Shown here: positions 22,205 to 35,690 of the stretch, in pieces
How positions within the stretch are numbered: position 1 is the first letter of the stretch
How the letters are laid out: each line of letters opens with the position of its first letter
Assembly: GCF_051014445.1 (NCBI RefSeq)
Contig: NW_027488378.1
Location: 2,914,001-2,978,000, forward strand
Direction: 5' to 3'
Source of the DNA: Colletes latitarsis
Taxonomy: Eukaryota; Arthropoda; Insecta; Hymenoptera; Colletidae
DNA: 64,000 nt
The notes under the pieces: model-generated
What the model saw: only the letters and a program-made list of their open reading frames with translations
Database searches by the model: none
Told to the model about the DNA's origin: nothing
Position numbers and translations under genes: made by a program

Positions 22205-23199
22205 TAGTCGGTAACACCGGTTAGGACTGGGATAGGTCTGGGTTATGCCCGCATCTGCCTCATGATTTTGCCTTTTCCGCATTCTTGTTGGCCAGATCCT
22301 TGGTTTTCTCTGGTTTGAATCACGGAGTAATGGGGTACAACACTGAAAGAGTCAATTAAACCTGGTTTCGTTCCACATTTTAGAGGATAACAACGGTTAG
22401 GTCTTGGGTTTGCCCGCATCTGGCACATGATTTTGTCTTCTTCGCATACTTGTTGGCCAGATCCTTGGTTTTCTCTGGTTTGAATCACGTAGTAATGTGG
22501 TACCACACTGAAACAGTCCGTTAAACTTGGTTTCGATCAATATTTTAGAGGATAACACCGGTCGGGTCTGGGTTAGGTCTGGGTTATGCCCGCATCTGGC
22601 TCAAGATTTTGCCTTCGGCGCATACTTGTTGGCCAGATCCTGGGTTTTTACGGGTTTGAATCACGTAGTAATGTGGTACCACATTGAAACAGTCAATTAA
22701 ACCTGGTTTCGATCAATATTTTAGAGGATAACACCGGTTAGGTCTGTGTTAGGTCTGGGTTATGCCCGCATCTGGCGCATGATTTTGCCTTCTTCGCAAA
22801 CTTGTTGGCCAGATCCTGGGTTTTTTAGGGTTAGAATCACGTAGTAATGTAGTTCCACGCGGAAACAGACCATTAAACTTAGTTTCGATCAATATTTTAG
22901 AGGATAACACAGGTTAGGTCTGGGTTACGTCTGGGTTATACCCGCATCTGGCCCATGATTTTGCCTTGTCCGCATTCTTGTTGGCCAGATCCTTGGTTTT
23001 CTCTGGTTTGAATCACGGAGTAATGGGGTACCACACTGAAAGAGTCAATTAAACCTGGTTTGGATCCACATGTTAGAGGATAACAACGGTTAGGTCTGGG
23101 TTTTGCCCGCATCTGGCGCATGGTTTTGCCTTCTTCGCACACTTGTTGGCCATATTCTGGGTTTTTTCGGGTTTGAATCACGTAGTAATGTGGTACCAC
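22205..23199 (+). repeat. Left member of a long duplication, offset 4867
   Basis: About 995 bp match 27072-28066 with scattered substitutions. Shared rare features are CACGGAGTAATGGGGTAC, CCTCATGATTTTGCC, GGCACATGATTTTGTC, CCTTCGGCGCATAC and CCACGCGGAAACAG. Both copies diverge at 23200/28067. The relation resumes around 24041/28909 (offset 4868), where both share the unusual TTTGAAGCACG. Confidence 0.82.
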
Positions 23200-25020
23200 A
23201 TTGAAACAGTCAATGACACCTGGTTTGAATCAATATTTTAGAGGATAAAACCGGTTAGGTCTGGGATTGGTCTGGGTTATGCCCGCATCTGGCTCATGAT
23301 TTTGTCATTTCCGCATTCTTGTTGGCCAGATCCTTGGTTTTCTCTGGTTTGAATCACGTAGTAATGTGGGACCACACTGAAACAGACCATTAAACTTGGT
23401 TTCGATCAATATTTTAGAGGATAACACCGGTTAGGTCTGGGTTATGCCGCATCTGGCTCATGATTTTGCCTTCTTCGCATACTTGTTGGCCAGATCCTTG
23501 GTTTTTTCGGGTTTGAATCACGTAGTAATGTGGTACCACGAAGTAACAGTGAATTAAACCTGGATTCGGTCAGTATTTTAGTCGGTAACACCGGTTAGGC
23601 CTGGGTTAGGTCTGGGTTATGCCCCCATCTGACTCATGATTTTACCTTCTTCGCATACTTGTTGGCCAGATCCTTGGTTTCTTCGGGTTTGAATCACGTA
23701 GTAATGTGGTACCACGAAGTAACAGTGAATTAAACCTGGATTCGGTCAGTATTTTAGTCGGTAACACCGGTTAGGCCTGGGTTAGGTCTGGGTTATGCCC
23801 GCATCTGGCTCATGATTATGCCATTTCCGCATTCTTGTTGGCCAGATCCTTGGTTTTCTCTGGTTTGAATCACGTAGTAATGTGGGACCACACTGAAACA
23901 GACCATTAAACTTGGTTTCGATCAATATTTTAGAGGATAAAACCGGTTAGGTCTGGGTTAGGTCTGGGTTATGCCCGCCTCTGGCTCATGATTTTGCATT
24001 CTTCTCATACTTGTTGGCCAGATCCTTGGTTTTTTCGGGTTTGAAGCACGTAGTAATGTGGTACCACGAAGTAACAGTGAATTAAACCTGGATTCGGTCA
24101 GTATTTTAGTCGGTAACACCGGTTAGGCCTGGGTTAGGTATGGGTTATGTCCACATCTGGCTCATGATTTTGCATTTCCGCATTCCTGTTGACCAGAACC
24201 TTGGTTTTATCTTGTTTGAATCAGGTAGTAATGTGGTACCACACTGAAACAGACAATTAAACCTGGTTTCGATCCACATTTTAGAACATAACACCGGTTA
24301 GGTCTGGATTAAGTCTGGGTTATGCACGCATCTGGCTCATGATTTTGCCTTCTTCGCATACTTGTTGGCCAGATCCTGGGTTTTTTCGGGTTTGAATCAC
24401 GTAGTAATGTGGAACCACAGAGTAACAGTCAATTAAACCTGATTTCGATCTATATTTTAGAGGATAAAACCGGTTAGGTCTGAGTTAGGTGTGGGTTATG
24501 CCCGCATCTGGCTCATGATTTTGCCTTCTTCGCATACTTGTTGGCCAGATCCTGGGTTTTTCGGATTTGAATCACGTAGTAGTGTGGTACGACACTGCAA
24601 CAGTCAATTAAACCTGGTTTCGATCAATATTTTGGAGGATAAAACCGGTTAGGTCTGGATTAGGTCTGGGTTATGTCCACATCTGGCTCATGATTTTGCA
24701 TTCTTCGCATACTAATTGGACAGATCCTGGGTTTTTTCGGGTTTGAGTCACGTAGTAATGTGGTACCACACTGAAACAGTCCATTAAACCTGGTTTTCGA
24801 TCAATATGTTAGAGGATAGCACCGGTTAGGTCTGGGTTCGGTCTGGGTTATGCCCGCATCTGGCTCATGATTTTGCCATTTCCGCATTCTTGTTGGCCAG
24901 ATCCTTGGATTTCTCTGGTTTGAATCACGTAGTAATGTGGTACCACGAAGTAACAGTGAATTGAACCTGGATTTGGTCAGTATTTTAGTCGGTAACACCG
25001 GTTAGGCTAGGTTAGGTCTG

Positions 25021-25370
25021 GGTTACTTCCTCATCTGACTCATGATTTTGCCTTCTTCGCATACTTGTTGGCCAGATCCTTGGTTTTTTCGGGTCTGAAT
25101 CACGTAGTAATGTGGTACCACGAAGTAACAGTGAATTGAACCTGGATTTGGTCAGTATTTTAGTCGGTAACACCGGTTAGGCTGGGTTAGGTCTGGGTTA
25201 CTTCCTCATCTGACTCATGATTTTGCCTTCTTCGCATACTTGTTGGCCAGATCCTTGGTTTTTTCGGGTCTGAATCACGTAGTAATGTGGTACCACGAAG
25301 TAACAGTGAATTAAACCTGGATTCGGTCAGTATTTTAGTCGGTAACACCGGTTAGGCCTGGGTTAGGTCT
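25021..25370 (+). repeat. Single-monomer tandem duplication (period 175)
   Basis: GGTTACTTCCTCATCTGAC begins at 25021 and again at 25196, with the intervening monomer, including GGGTCTGAATCACG and the GGCTGGG form lacking one base, nearly identical. A third related copy of the marker lies at 29361. It is a recent one-unit exchange. Confidence 0.8.
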
Positions 25371-26060
25371 GGGTTATGGCCCCATCTGACTCATGATTTT
25401 CCCTTCTTCGCATACTTGTTGGACAGATCCTGGGTTTTTTCGGGTTTGAATCAGGTAGTAATGTGGCACCACATTGAAACAGTCAATTAAACCTGGTTTC
25501 GATCAAAATTTCAGATGATAAAACCGGTTAGGTCTGGGATTGGTCTGGGTTATGCCCGCATCTGGCTCATGGTTTTGCCTTTTCCGCATACTTGTTGGAC
25601 AGATCCTTGGTTTTATCTTGTTTGAATCAGGTAGTAATGTGGCACCACACTGAAACAGACAATTAAACCTGGTTTCGATCAATATTTTAGAGGATAACGC
25701 CGGTTAGGTCTGGGTTAGGCCTGGGTTATGCCCCCGTATGGCTCATGATTTTGGCTTCTTCGCATACTTGCTGGACAGATCCTGGGTTTTTTCGGGTTTG
25801 AATCACGTAGTAATGTGGTACCACACTGAAACAGTCCATTAAACCTGGTTTACGATCAATATTACAGAGGATAACACCGGTTAGGTCTGGGTTGTGCCCG
25901 CATCTGGCTCATGATTTTGCCTTCTTCGCATACTTGTTGGCCAGATCCTTGGTTTTTTCGGGTTTGAATCACGTAGTAATGTGGTACCACGAAGTAACAG
26001 TGAATTAAACCTGGATTCGGTCAGTATTTTAGTCGGTAACACCGGTTAGGCCTGGGTTAA
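25260..26060 (+). repeat. Segment duplicated at 29777-30577 (offset 4517)
   Basis: About 800 bp in common, with TGATTTTCCCTTC, GATCAAAATTTCAG, GGTTTACGATCAATATTACAG and TTGCTGGACAG shared. The offset is about two monomers (350 bp) less than the 4867 seen to the left. One long duplication followed by loss or gain of whole monomers would explain both. Confidence 0.8.
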
Positions 26061-26107
26061 GTCTGGGTTATGCCCGCCTCTGGCTCATGATTTTGCCTTC
26101 TTCGCAT

Positions 26108-26570
26108 ACTTGATGGCCATATCCTTGGTATTCTCTGGTTTGAATCAGGTAATAATGTGGTACCACATTGAAACAGTCAATTAAACCTGGTTTCGATCAA
26201 TATTTCAGAGGATAACACCGGTTAGTTCTGGGTTAGGTCTGGGTTATGCCCGCATCTGGCTCATGATTTTGCCTTTTCCGCATTCTCGTTGGCCAGATCC
26301 TTGGTTTTCACTGGTTTGAATCACGAAGTAATGTGGTACCACACTGAAACAGACAATTATACCTGGTTTCGATCAATATTTTAGAGGATAACACCGGTTA
26401 GTTCTGGGTTAGGTCTGGGTTCTGCCCGCATCTGGCTCATGGTTTTGCCTTCTTCGCAAATTTGTTGGCCGGATCCTGGGTTTTTTCGGGTTTGAATCAC
26501 GTAGTAATGTGGTTCCACGAAGCAACAGTCAATTAAACCTGGATTCGGTCAGTATTTTAGTCGGTAACAC
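26108..26570 (+). repeat. Segment matched at 33264-33726 (offset 7156)
   Basis: This is the first clear appearance, reading left to right, of monomers with TTGATGGCCATATCC, CAGGTAATAATGTGG, GGTTAGTTCTGGG and GTTGGCCGGATCCTGG. The four-marker order is repeated 7156 bp downstream and in several later places (near 34680, 44110, 47790, 50600, 53950 and 54655). Confidence 0.75.
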
Positions 26571-27071
26571 AGGTTAGGTCTGGGTTAGGTCTAGGTTATG
26601 CCAGCATCTGGCTCATGATTTTGCATTCTTCGCAAATTTGATGGTCATATCCTTGGTATTCTCTGGTTTGAATCAGGTAATAATGTGGTACCACATTGAA
26701 ACAGTCAATTAAACCTGGTTTCGATCAATATTTCAGAGGATAACACCGGTTAGTTCTGGGTTAGGTCTGGGTTATGCCCGCATCTGGCTCATGATTTTGC
26801 CTTTTCCGCATTCTTGTTGGCCAGATCCTTGGTTTTCTCTGGTGTGAATCACGGAGTAATAGGGTACCACAATGAAAAAGTCAATTAAACCTGGTTTCGA
26901 TCCACATTTTAGAGGTTAACAACGGTTAGGTCTGGGGTTTGCCCGCATCTGGCGCATGATTTTGCCTTCTTCGCATACTTGTTGGCCAGATTCTGGGTTT
27001 TTTAGGATTTGAATCACGTAGTGTAGTACCGCACAGTAACAGTCAATTAAACCTGGATTCGGTCAGTATTT

Positions 27072-28066
27072 TAGTCGGTAACACTGGTTAGGTCTGGGTT
27101 AGGTCTGGGTTATGCCCGCATCTGCCTCATGATTTTGCCTTTTCCGCATTCTTGTTGGCCAGATCCTTGGTTTTCTCTGGTTTGAATCACGGAGTAATGG
27201 GGTACAACACTGAAAGAGTCAATTAAACCTGGTTTCGATCCACATTTTAGAGGATAACAACGGTTAGGTCTTGGGTTTGCCCGCATCTGGCACATGATTT
27301 TGTCTTCTTCGCATACTTGTTGGCCAGATCCTTGGTTTTCTCTGGTTTGAATCACGTAGTAATGTGGTACCACACTGAAACAGTCCATTAAACTTGGTTT
27401 CGATCAATATTTTAGAGGATAACACCGGTCGGGTCTGGGTTAGGTCTGGGTTATCCCCGCATCTGGCTCAAGATTTTGCCTTCGGCGCATACTTGTTGGC
27501 CAGATCCTGGGTTTTTACGGGTTTGAATCACGTAGTAATGTGGTACCACATTGAAACAGTCAATTAAACCTGGTTTCGATCAATATTTTAGAGGATAACA
27601 CCGGTTAGGTCTGTGTTAGGTCTGGGTTATGGCCGCATCTGGCTCATGATTTTGCCTTCTTCGCAAACTTGTTGGCCAGATCCTGGGTTTTTTAGGGTTA
27701 GAATCACGTAGTAATGTAGTTCCACGCGGAAACAGACCATTAAACTTAGTTTCGATCAATATTTTAGAGGATAACACAGGTTAGGTCTGGGTTACGTCTG
27801 GGTTATACCCGCATCTGGCTCATGATTTTGCCTTGTCCGCATCCTTGTTGGCCAGATCCTTGGTTTTCTCTGGTTTGAATCACGGAGTAATAGGGTACCA
27901 CACTGAAAGAGTCAATTAAACCTGGTTTGGATCCACATGTTAGAGGATAACAACGGTTAGGTCTGGGTTTTGCCCCCATCTGGCGCATGGTTTTGCCTTC
28001 TTCGCACACTTGTTGGCCAGATTCTGGGTTTTTTCGGATTTGAATCACGTAGTGATGTGGTACCAC
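27072..28066 (+). repeat. Right member of the long duplication, offset 4867
   Basis: Partner of 22205-23199. Small differences (for example GGTTATCCCCGC at 27449 against GGTTATGCCCGC, and AGGGTAC against GGGGTAC) show some age or independent mutation after copying. Confidence 0.82.
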
Positions 28067-29520
28067 ACAGTAACAGTCAATTAAACCTGGATTCGGTCAG
28101 TATTTTAGTCGATAACACTGGTTAGGTCTGGGTTATGCCCGCATCTGCCTCATGATTTTGCCTTTTCCGCTTTCTAGTTTGCCAGATCCTTGGTTTCCTC
28201 TGGTTTGAATCACGTAGTAATGTGGTACCACACTGAAACAGACAATTAAACCTGGTTTCGATCAATATTTTGGTGGATAAAACCGGTTAGGTCTGGGTGA
28301 GGTATGGGATATGCCCGCATCTGGCTCATGATTTTGCCTTCTGCGCATACTTGTTGACCAGAACCTTGGTCTTATCTTGTTTGAATCAGGCAGTAATGTG
28401 GTACCACACTGAAACAGACAATAAAACTTGTTTTCGATCAATATTTTGGTGGATAAAACCGGTTAGGTCTGGGTGAGGTATGGGATATGCCCGCATCTGG
28501 CTCATGATTTTGCCTTCTTCGCATACTTGTTGGCCAGATTCTGGGTTTTTTCGGATTTGAATCACGTAGTGATGTGGTACCACACAGTAACAGTCAATTA
28601 AACCTGGATTTGGTCAGTATTTTAGTCGGTAACACCGGTCGGGCTGGGTCAGGTCTGGGTTATTTCCTCATCTGACTCATGATTTTACATTCTTCGCATA
28701 CTTGTTGGGCAGATCCTGGGTTTTTTCGGGTTTGAGTCACGTAGTAATGTGGTACCACACTGAAACAGTCCATTAAACCTGGTTTTCGATCAATATTTTA
28801 GAGGATAGCCCCGGTTAGGTCTGGGTTCGGTTTGGGTTATGCCCGCATCTGGCTCATGATTTTGCCATTTCCTCATTCTTGTTGGCCAGATCCTTGGTTT
28901 TTTCGGGTTTGAAGCACGTAGTAATGTGGTACCACGAAGTAACAGTGAATTAAACCTGGATTCGGTCAGTATTTTAGTCGGTAACACCGGTTAGGCCTGG
29001 GTTAGGTATGGGTTATGTCCACATCTGGCTCATGAGTTTGCATTTCCGCATTCCTGTTGACCAGAACCTTGGTTTTATCTTGTTTGAATCAGGTAGTAAT
29101 GTGGTACCACACTGAAACAGACAATTAAACCTGGTTTCGATCCACATTTTAGAACATAACACCGGTTAGGTCTGGATTAAGTCTGGGTTATGCACGCATC
29201 TGGCTCATGATTTTGCCATTTCCGCATTCTTGTTGGCCAGATCCTTGGTTTTCTCTGGTTTGAATCACGTAGTAATGTGGTACCACGAAGTAACAGTGAA
29301 TTGAACCTGGATTTGGTCAGTATTTTAGTCGGTAACACCGGTTAGGCTGGGTTAGGTCTGGGTTACTTCCTCATCTGACTCATGATTTTGCCTTCTTCGC
29401 ATACTTGTTGGCCAGATCCTTGGTTTTTTCGGGTTTGAATCACGTAGTAATGTGGTACCACGAAGTAACAGTGAATTAAACCTGGATTCGGTCAGTATTT
29501 TAGTCGGTAACACCGGTTAG

Positions 29521-29872
29521 GTCTGGGTTAGGTCCGAGTTATGCCCGCATCTGGCTCGTGATTTTGCCTTCTTCTCATACTTGTTGGCCAGATCCTCGGT
29601 TTTTTCGGGTTTGAATCACGTAGTAATGTGGTACCACGAAGTAACGGTGAATTAACCCTGGATTCGGTCAGTATTTTAGTCGGTAACACCGGTTAGGTCT
29701 GGGTTAGGTCCGGGTTATGCCCGCATCTGGCTCGTGATTTTGCCTTCTTCTCATACTTGTTGGCCAGATCCTCGGTTTTTTCGGGTTTGAATCACGTAGT
29801 AATGTGGTACCACGAAGTAACAGTGAACTAAACCTGGATTCGGTCAGTATTTTAGTCGGTAACACCGGTTAG
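29521..29872 (+). repeat. Single-monomer tandem duplication (period 176)
   Basis: The rare string CTGGCTCGTGATTTTG begins at 29551 and 29727, followed in both by CTTCTCATACTTG and ATCCTCGG. The two monomers differ at only a few bases (for example GTCCGAG against GTCCGGG). Confidence 0.8.
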
Positions 29873-30577
29873 GCCTGGGTTAGGTCTGGGTTATGCCCCC
29901 ATCTGACTCATGATTTTCCCTTCTTCGCATACTTGTTGGACAGATCCTGGGTTTTTTCGGGTTTGAATCAGGTAGTAATGTGGCACCACATTGAAACAGT
30001 CAATTAAACCTGGTTTCGATCAAAATTTCAGATGATAAAACCGGTTAGGTCTGGGATTGGTCTGGGTTATGCCCGCATCTGGCTCATGGTTTTGCCTTTT
30101 CCGCATTCTTGTTGGACAGATCCTTGGTTTTATCTTGTTTGAATCAGGTAGTAATGTGGCACCACACTGAAACAGACAATTAAACCTAGTTTCGATCAAT
30201 ATTTTAGAGGATAACGCCGGTTAGGTCTGGGTTAGGCCTGGGTTATGCCCCCATATGGCTCATGATTTTGGCTTCTTCGCATACTTGCTGGACAGATCCT
30301 GGGTTTTTTCGGGTTTGAATCACGTAGTAATGTGGTACCACACTGAAACAGTCCATTAAACCTGGTTTACGATCAATATTACAGAGGATAACACCGGTTA
30401 GGTCTGGGTTATGCCCGCATCTGGCTCATGATTTTGCCTTCTTCGCATACTTGTTGGCCAGATCCTTGGTTTTTTCGGGTTTGAATCACGTAGTAATGTG
30501 GTACCACGAAGTAACAGTGAATTAAACCTGGATTCGGTCAGTATTTTAGTCGGTAAGACCGGTTAGGCCTGGGTTAG
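29777..30577 (+). repeat. Second copy of the 25260-26060 segment
   Basis: Partner at offset 4517. It differs by single substitutions such as CCCCATATGG against CCCCGTATGG. Confidence 0.8.
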
Positions 30578-31500
30578 GTCTGGGTTATGCCCTCATCTGA
30601 CTCATGATTTTACCTTCTTCGCATACTTGTTGGACAGATCCTGGGTTTTTTCGGGTTTGAATCACGTAGTAATGTGGTACCACACTGAAACAGCCCATTA
30701 AACCTGGTTTTCGATCAATATTTTACAGGATAGCTCCGGTTAGGTCTGGGTTAGGTCTGGGTTATGCCCGCATCTGGCTCATGATTTTGCATTCTACACA
30801 TACTTGTTGGCCAGATCCTTGGATTTTTCGGGTTTGAAGCACGTAGTAATGTGGTACCACTAAGTAACAGTGAATTCAACCTGGATTCGGTCAGTATTTT
30901 AGTCGGTAACACCGGTTAGGCCTGGGTTAGGTATGGGTTATGTCCACATCTGGCTCATGATTTTGCATTTCCGCATTCCTGTTGACCAGAACCTTGGTTT
31001 TATCTTGTTTGAATCAGGTAGTAATGTGGTACCACACTGAAACAGACAATTCAACCTGGTTTCGATCCACATTTTAGAACATAACACCGGTTAGGTCTGG
31101 ATTATGCCTGGGTTATGCACGCATCTGGCTCATGATTTTGCCTTCTTCGCATACTTGTTGGCCAGATCCTGGGTTTTTTCGCGTTTGAATCACGTAGTAA
31201 TGTGGAACCACAGAGTAACAGTCAATTAAACCTGATTTCGATCTATATTTTAGAGGATAAAACCGGTTAGGTCTGAGTTAGGTGTGTGTTATGCCCGCAT
31301 CTGGCTCATGATTTTGCCTTCTTCGCATACTTGCTGGCCAGATCCTGGGTTTTTCGGATTTGAATCACGTAGTAGTGTGGTGCGACACTGCAACAGTCAA
31401 TTAAACCTGGTTTCGATCAATATTTTAGAGGATAAAACCGGTTAGGTCTGGATTAGGTCTGGGTTATGTCCACATCTGGCTCATGGTATTGCATTTTCCG

Positions 31501-34500
31501 CATTCCTGTTGGTCAGAACCTCGGTTTTCTCTTGTTTGGATCAGGTAGTAATGTGGTACCACACTGAAACAGACAACTAAACTTGTTTTCGATGAATATT
31601 TTAGAGGATAAAACCGGTTAGGTCTGGGTTAGGTCTGGGTTATGCCCGCTTCTGGCTCATGATTTTGCATTCTTCGCAAATTTGATGGCCATATCCTTGG
31701 TATTCTCTGGTTTGAATCAGGTAATAATGTGGTACCACATTGAAACAGTCAATTAAACCTGGTTTCGATCAATATTTCAGAGGATAACACCGGTTAGTTC
31801 TGGGTTAGGTCTGGGTTATGCCCGCATCTGGCTCATGATTTTGCCTTTTCCGCATTCTTGTTGGCCAGATCCTTGGTTTTCACAGGTTTGAATCACGTAG
31901 TAATGTGGTACCACACTGTAACAGACAATTAAACCTGGTTTCGATCAATATTTTAGAGGATAACACCGGTTAGGTCTGGGTTAGGTCTAGGTTATGCCCG
32001 AGTCTGGCTAATGATTTTGCATTCTCCGCATACTTGTTGGTCAGAACCTTGGTTTTCTCTGGATTGAATCAGGTAGTAATGTGGTACCACACTGAAGTAG
32101 ACAATTAAACTTGTTTTCGATGAATATTATAGAGGATAAGACCGGTTAGGTCTGGGTTAGGTCTCGGTTATACCCGCATCTCGCTCATGATTTTGCCTTT
32201 TCCGCATACTTGTTGGCCAGATCGTTGGTTTTCTCTGGTTTGAATCACGTAGTAATGTGGTACCACAGCGAAACAGTCAATGAAATCTGGTTTCGATCAA
32301 TATTTTAGAGGATAAAACCGGTTAGGTCTGGGTTAGGTATGGGTTATGTCCACATCTGGCTCATGATTTTGCCTTTTCCGCATTCCTCTTGACCAGAACC
32401 CTGGTTTTATCTTGTTTGAATCAGGTAGTAATGTGGTACCACACTGAAACAGACAATTAAACCTGGTTTCGATCCACATTTTAGAACACAACACCGGTTA
32501 GGTCTGTATTAGGTCTGGGTTATGCCCGCATCTGGCTCATGATTTTGCCTTCTTCGCATACTTGTTGGCCAGATCCTGGGTTTTTTCGGGTTTGAATCAC
32601 GTAGTAATGTGGAACCACACTGTAACAGTCAATTAAACCTGGCTTCGATCAATATTTTAGAGGATAAAACCGGTTAGGTCTGGATTAGGTCTGGGTTATG
32701 TCCACATCTGGCTCATGATTTTGCCTTCTTCGCATACTTGTTGGCCACATCCTGGGTTTTTTCGGATTTGAATCACGTAGTAAAGTGGTACCACACTGTA
32801 ACAGTCAATTAAACCTGGTTTCGATCAATATTTTAGAGGATAAAACCGGTTAGGTCTGGATTAGGTCTGGGTTATGTCCACATCTGGCTCATGATTTTGC
32901 CTTTTTCGCATTCCTGTTGGTCAGAACCTCGGTTTTCTCTTGTTTGAATCAGGTAGTAATGTGGCACCACACTGAAACAGTCAATTAAACCCGGTTTCGA
33001 TCAATATTTTAGATGATAAAACCTGTTAGGTCTGGATTAGGTCTGGGTTATGTCCACATCTGGCTCATGATTTTGCCTTTTCCGCATTCCTGTTGACCAG
33101 AACCTTGGTTTTATCTTGTTTGAATCAGGTAGTAATGTGGTACCACACTGAAACAGGCAACTAAACCTGGTTTCGATCAATATTTTAGAGGATAACACCG
33201 GTTAGTTCTGGGTTAGGACTGGGTTATGCCAGCATCTGGCTCATGATTTTGCATTCTTCGCAAATTTGATGGCCATATCCTTGGTATTCTCTGGTTTGAA
33301 TCAGGTAATAATGTGGAACCACATTGAAACAGTCAATTAAACCTGGCTTCGATCAATATTTCAGAGGATTACACCGGTTAGTTCTGGGTTAGGTCTGGGT
33401 TATGCCCGCATCTGGCTCATGATTTTGCCTTTTCCGCATCCTCGTTGGCCAGATCCTTGGTTTTCACTGGTTTGAATCACGAAGTAATGTGGTACCACAC
33501 TGAAACAGACAATTAAACCTGGTTTCGATCAATATTTTAGAGGATAACACCGGTTAGTTCTGGGTTAGGTCTGGGTTCTGCCCGCATCTGGCTCATGGTT
33601 TTGCCTTCTTCGCAAATTTGTTGGCCGGATCCTGGGTTTTTTCGGGTTTGAATCACGTAGTAATGTGGTTCCACGAAGCAACAGTCAATTAAACCTGGAT
33701 TCGGTCAGTATTTTAGTCGGTAACACCGGTTAGGTCTGGGCTAGGTCTAGGTTATGCCCGAGTCTGGCTAATGATTTTGCATTCTCCGCATACTTGTTGG
33801 TCAGAACCTTGGTTTTCTCTGGTTTGAATCAGGTAGTAATGTGGTACCACACTGAAGCAGTACAATTAAACTTGTTTTCGATGAATATTTTAGAGGATAA
33901 AACCGATTAGGTCTGGGTTAGGTCTGGGTTATACCCGCAGCTCGCTCATGATTTTGCCTTTTCCGCATACTTGTTGGCCAGATCGTTGGTTTTCTCTGGT
34001 TTGAATCACGTAGTAATGTGGTACCACAGCGAAACAGTCAATGAAACCTGATTTCGATCAATATTTTAGAGGATAAAACCGGTTAGGTCTGGGTTAGGTA
34101 TGGGTTATGTCCACATGTGGCTCATGATTTTGCCTTTTCCGCATTCCTGCTGACCAGAACCTTGGTTTTTTCGGGTTTGAATCACGTAGTAATGTGGAAC
34201 CACACAGTGACAGTCAATTAAACCTGATTTCGATGAATATTTTAAAGGATAAAACCGGTTAGGTCTGAGTTAGGTGTGGGTTATGCCCGCATCTGGCTCA
34301 TGATTTTGCCTTCTTCGCATACTTGTTGGACAGATCCTGGGTTTTTTCGGATTTGAATCACGTAGTAATGTGGTACGACACGGTAACAGTCAATTAAACC
34401 TGGTTTCGATCAATATTTTAGAGGATAAATCCGGTTAGGTCTGGATTAGGTCTGGGTTATGTCCACATCTGGCTCATGATTTAACCTTTTTCGCATTCCT

Positions 34501-35690
34501 GTTGGTCAGAACCTCGGTTTTCTCTTGTTTGAATCAGGTAGTAATGTGGTACCACACTGAAACAGACAATTTAACTTGTTTTCGATGAATATCTTAGAGG
34601 ATAAAACCGATTAGGCCTGGGTTAGGTCTGGGTTATGCCCGCATCTGGCTCATGATTTTGCATTCTTCGCAAATTTGATGGCCGTATCCTTGGTATTCTC
34701 TGGTTTGAATCAGGTAATAATGTGGTACCACATTGAAACAGTCAATTAAACCTGGTTTCGATCAATATTTCAGAGGATAACAGCGGTTAGTTCTGGGTTA
34801 GGTCTGGGTTATGCCCGCATCTGGCTCATGATTTTGCCTTTTCCGCATTCCTGTTGGCCAGATCCTTGGTTTTCACTGGTTTGAATCAGGTAGTAATGTG
34901 GTACCACACTGTAACAGACAATTAAACCTGGTTTCGATCAATATTTTAGAGGATAACACCGGTTAGTTCTGGGTTAGGTCTGGGTTCTGCCCGCATCTGG
35001 CTCATGGTTTTGCCTTCTTCGCAAATTTGTTGGCCGGATCCTGGTTTTTTTCGGGTTTGAATCACGTAGTAATGTGGTTCCACGAAGCAACTGTCAATTA
35101 AATCTGGATTCGGTCAGTATTTTAGTCGGTAACACCGGTTAGGTCTGAGTTAGGTCTAGGTTATGCCCGAGTCTGGCTGATGATTTTGCATTCTCCGCAT
35201 ACTTGTTGGTCAGTACCTCGGTTTTCTCTTGTTTGAATCAGGTAGTAATGTGGTACCACACTGAAGCAGACAATTAAACTTGTTTTCGATGAATATTATA
35301 GAGGATAAAACCGGTTAGGTCTGGGTTAGGTCTGGGTTATACCCGCATCTCGCTCATGATTTTGCCTTTTCCGCATACTTGTTGGCCAGATCGTTGGTTT
35401 TCTCTGGTTTGAATCACGTAGTAATGTGGTACCACAGCGAAACAGTCAATGAAACCTGGTTTCGATCAATATTTTAGAGGATAAAACCGGTTAGGTCTGG
35501 GTTAGGTATGGGTTATGCCCGCATCTGGCTCATGATTTTGCCTTTTCTGCATTCTCGTTGGCCAGATCCTTGGATTTCACTAGTTTGAATCACGTAGTAA
35601 TGTGGTACCACACTGAAACAGACAATTAAACCTGGTTTCGATCAATATTTTAGAGGATAAAACCGGTTAGGTCTGGGTTAGGTCTGGGTT
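31501..35690 (+). repeat. Array zone C: satellite with an 8-monomer repeat
   Basis: No genes. It is dominated by the TTGATGGCC, GGTTAGTTCTGGG, GTGGTTCCACGAAGC and CACAGCGAAACAG monomer types in a fixed order. The order is repeated once at 1408-1409 bp (next entry). Confidence 0.75.
33264..35521 (+). repeat. 8-monomer higher-order repeat, offset 1408-1409
   Basis: 33264-34113 matches 34673-35521. Paired markers are GGCC of GATGGCC at 33271/34680, TTGGCCGGAT at 33621/35030, and GATCGTTGG at 33981/35389. The offset changes from 1409 to 1408 because one extra T (GCAGTACAATT) is present near 33861 in the first copy only. 1408 is exactly 8 x 176. Confidence 0.82.

Larger units (their letters stand above)
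20001..31500 (+). repeat. Array zone B: satellite with a broken ~4-kb duplication
   Basis: No genes. Monomers here are on average more divergent from one another than elsewhere, with types such as CACGGAGTAATGGGG, GCGGAAACAGACC and TTACTTCCTCATCTG. Most of 22.2-26.1 kb is matched by 27.1-30.6 kb (separate entries). The CACGAAGTAACAG subfamily is abundant. Confidence 0.75.
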
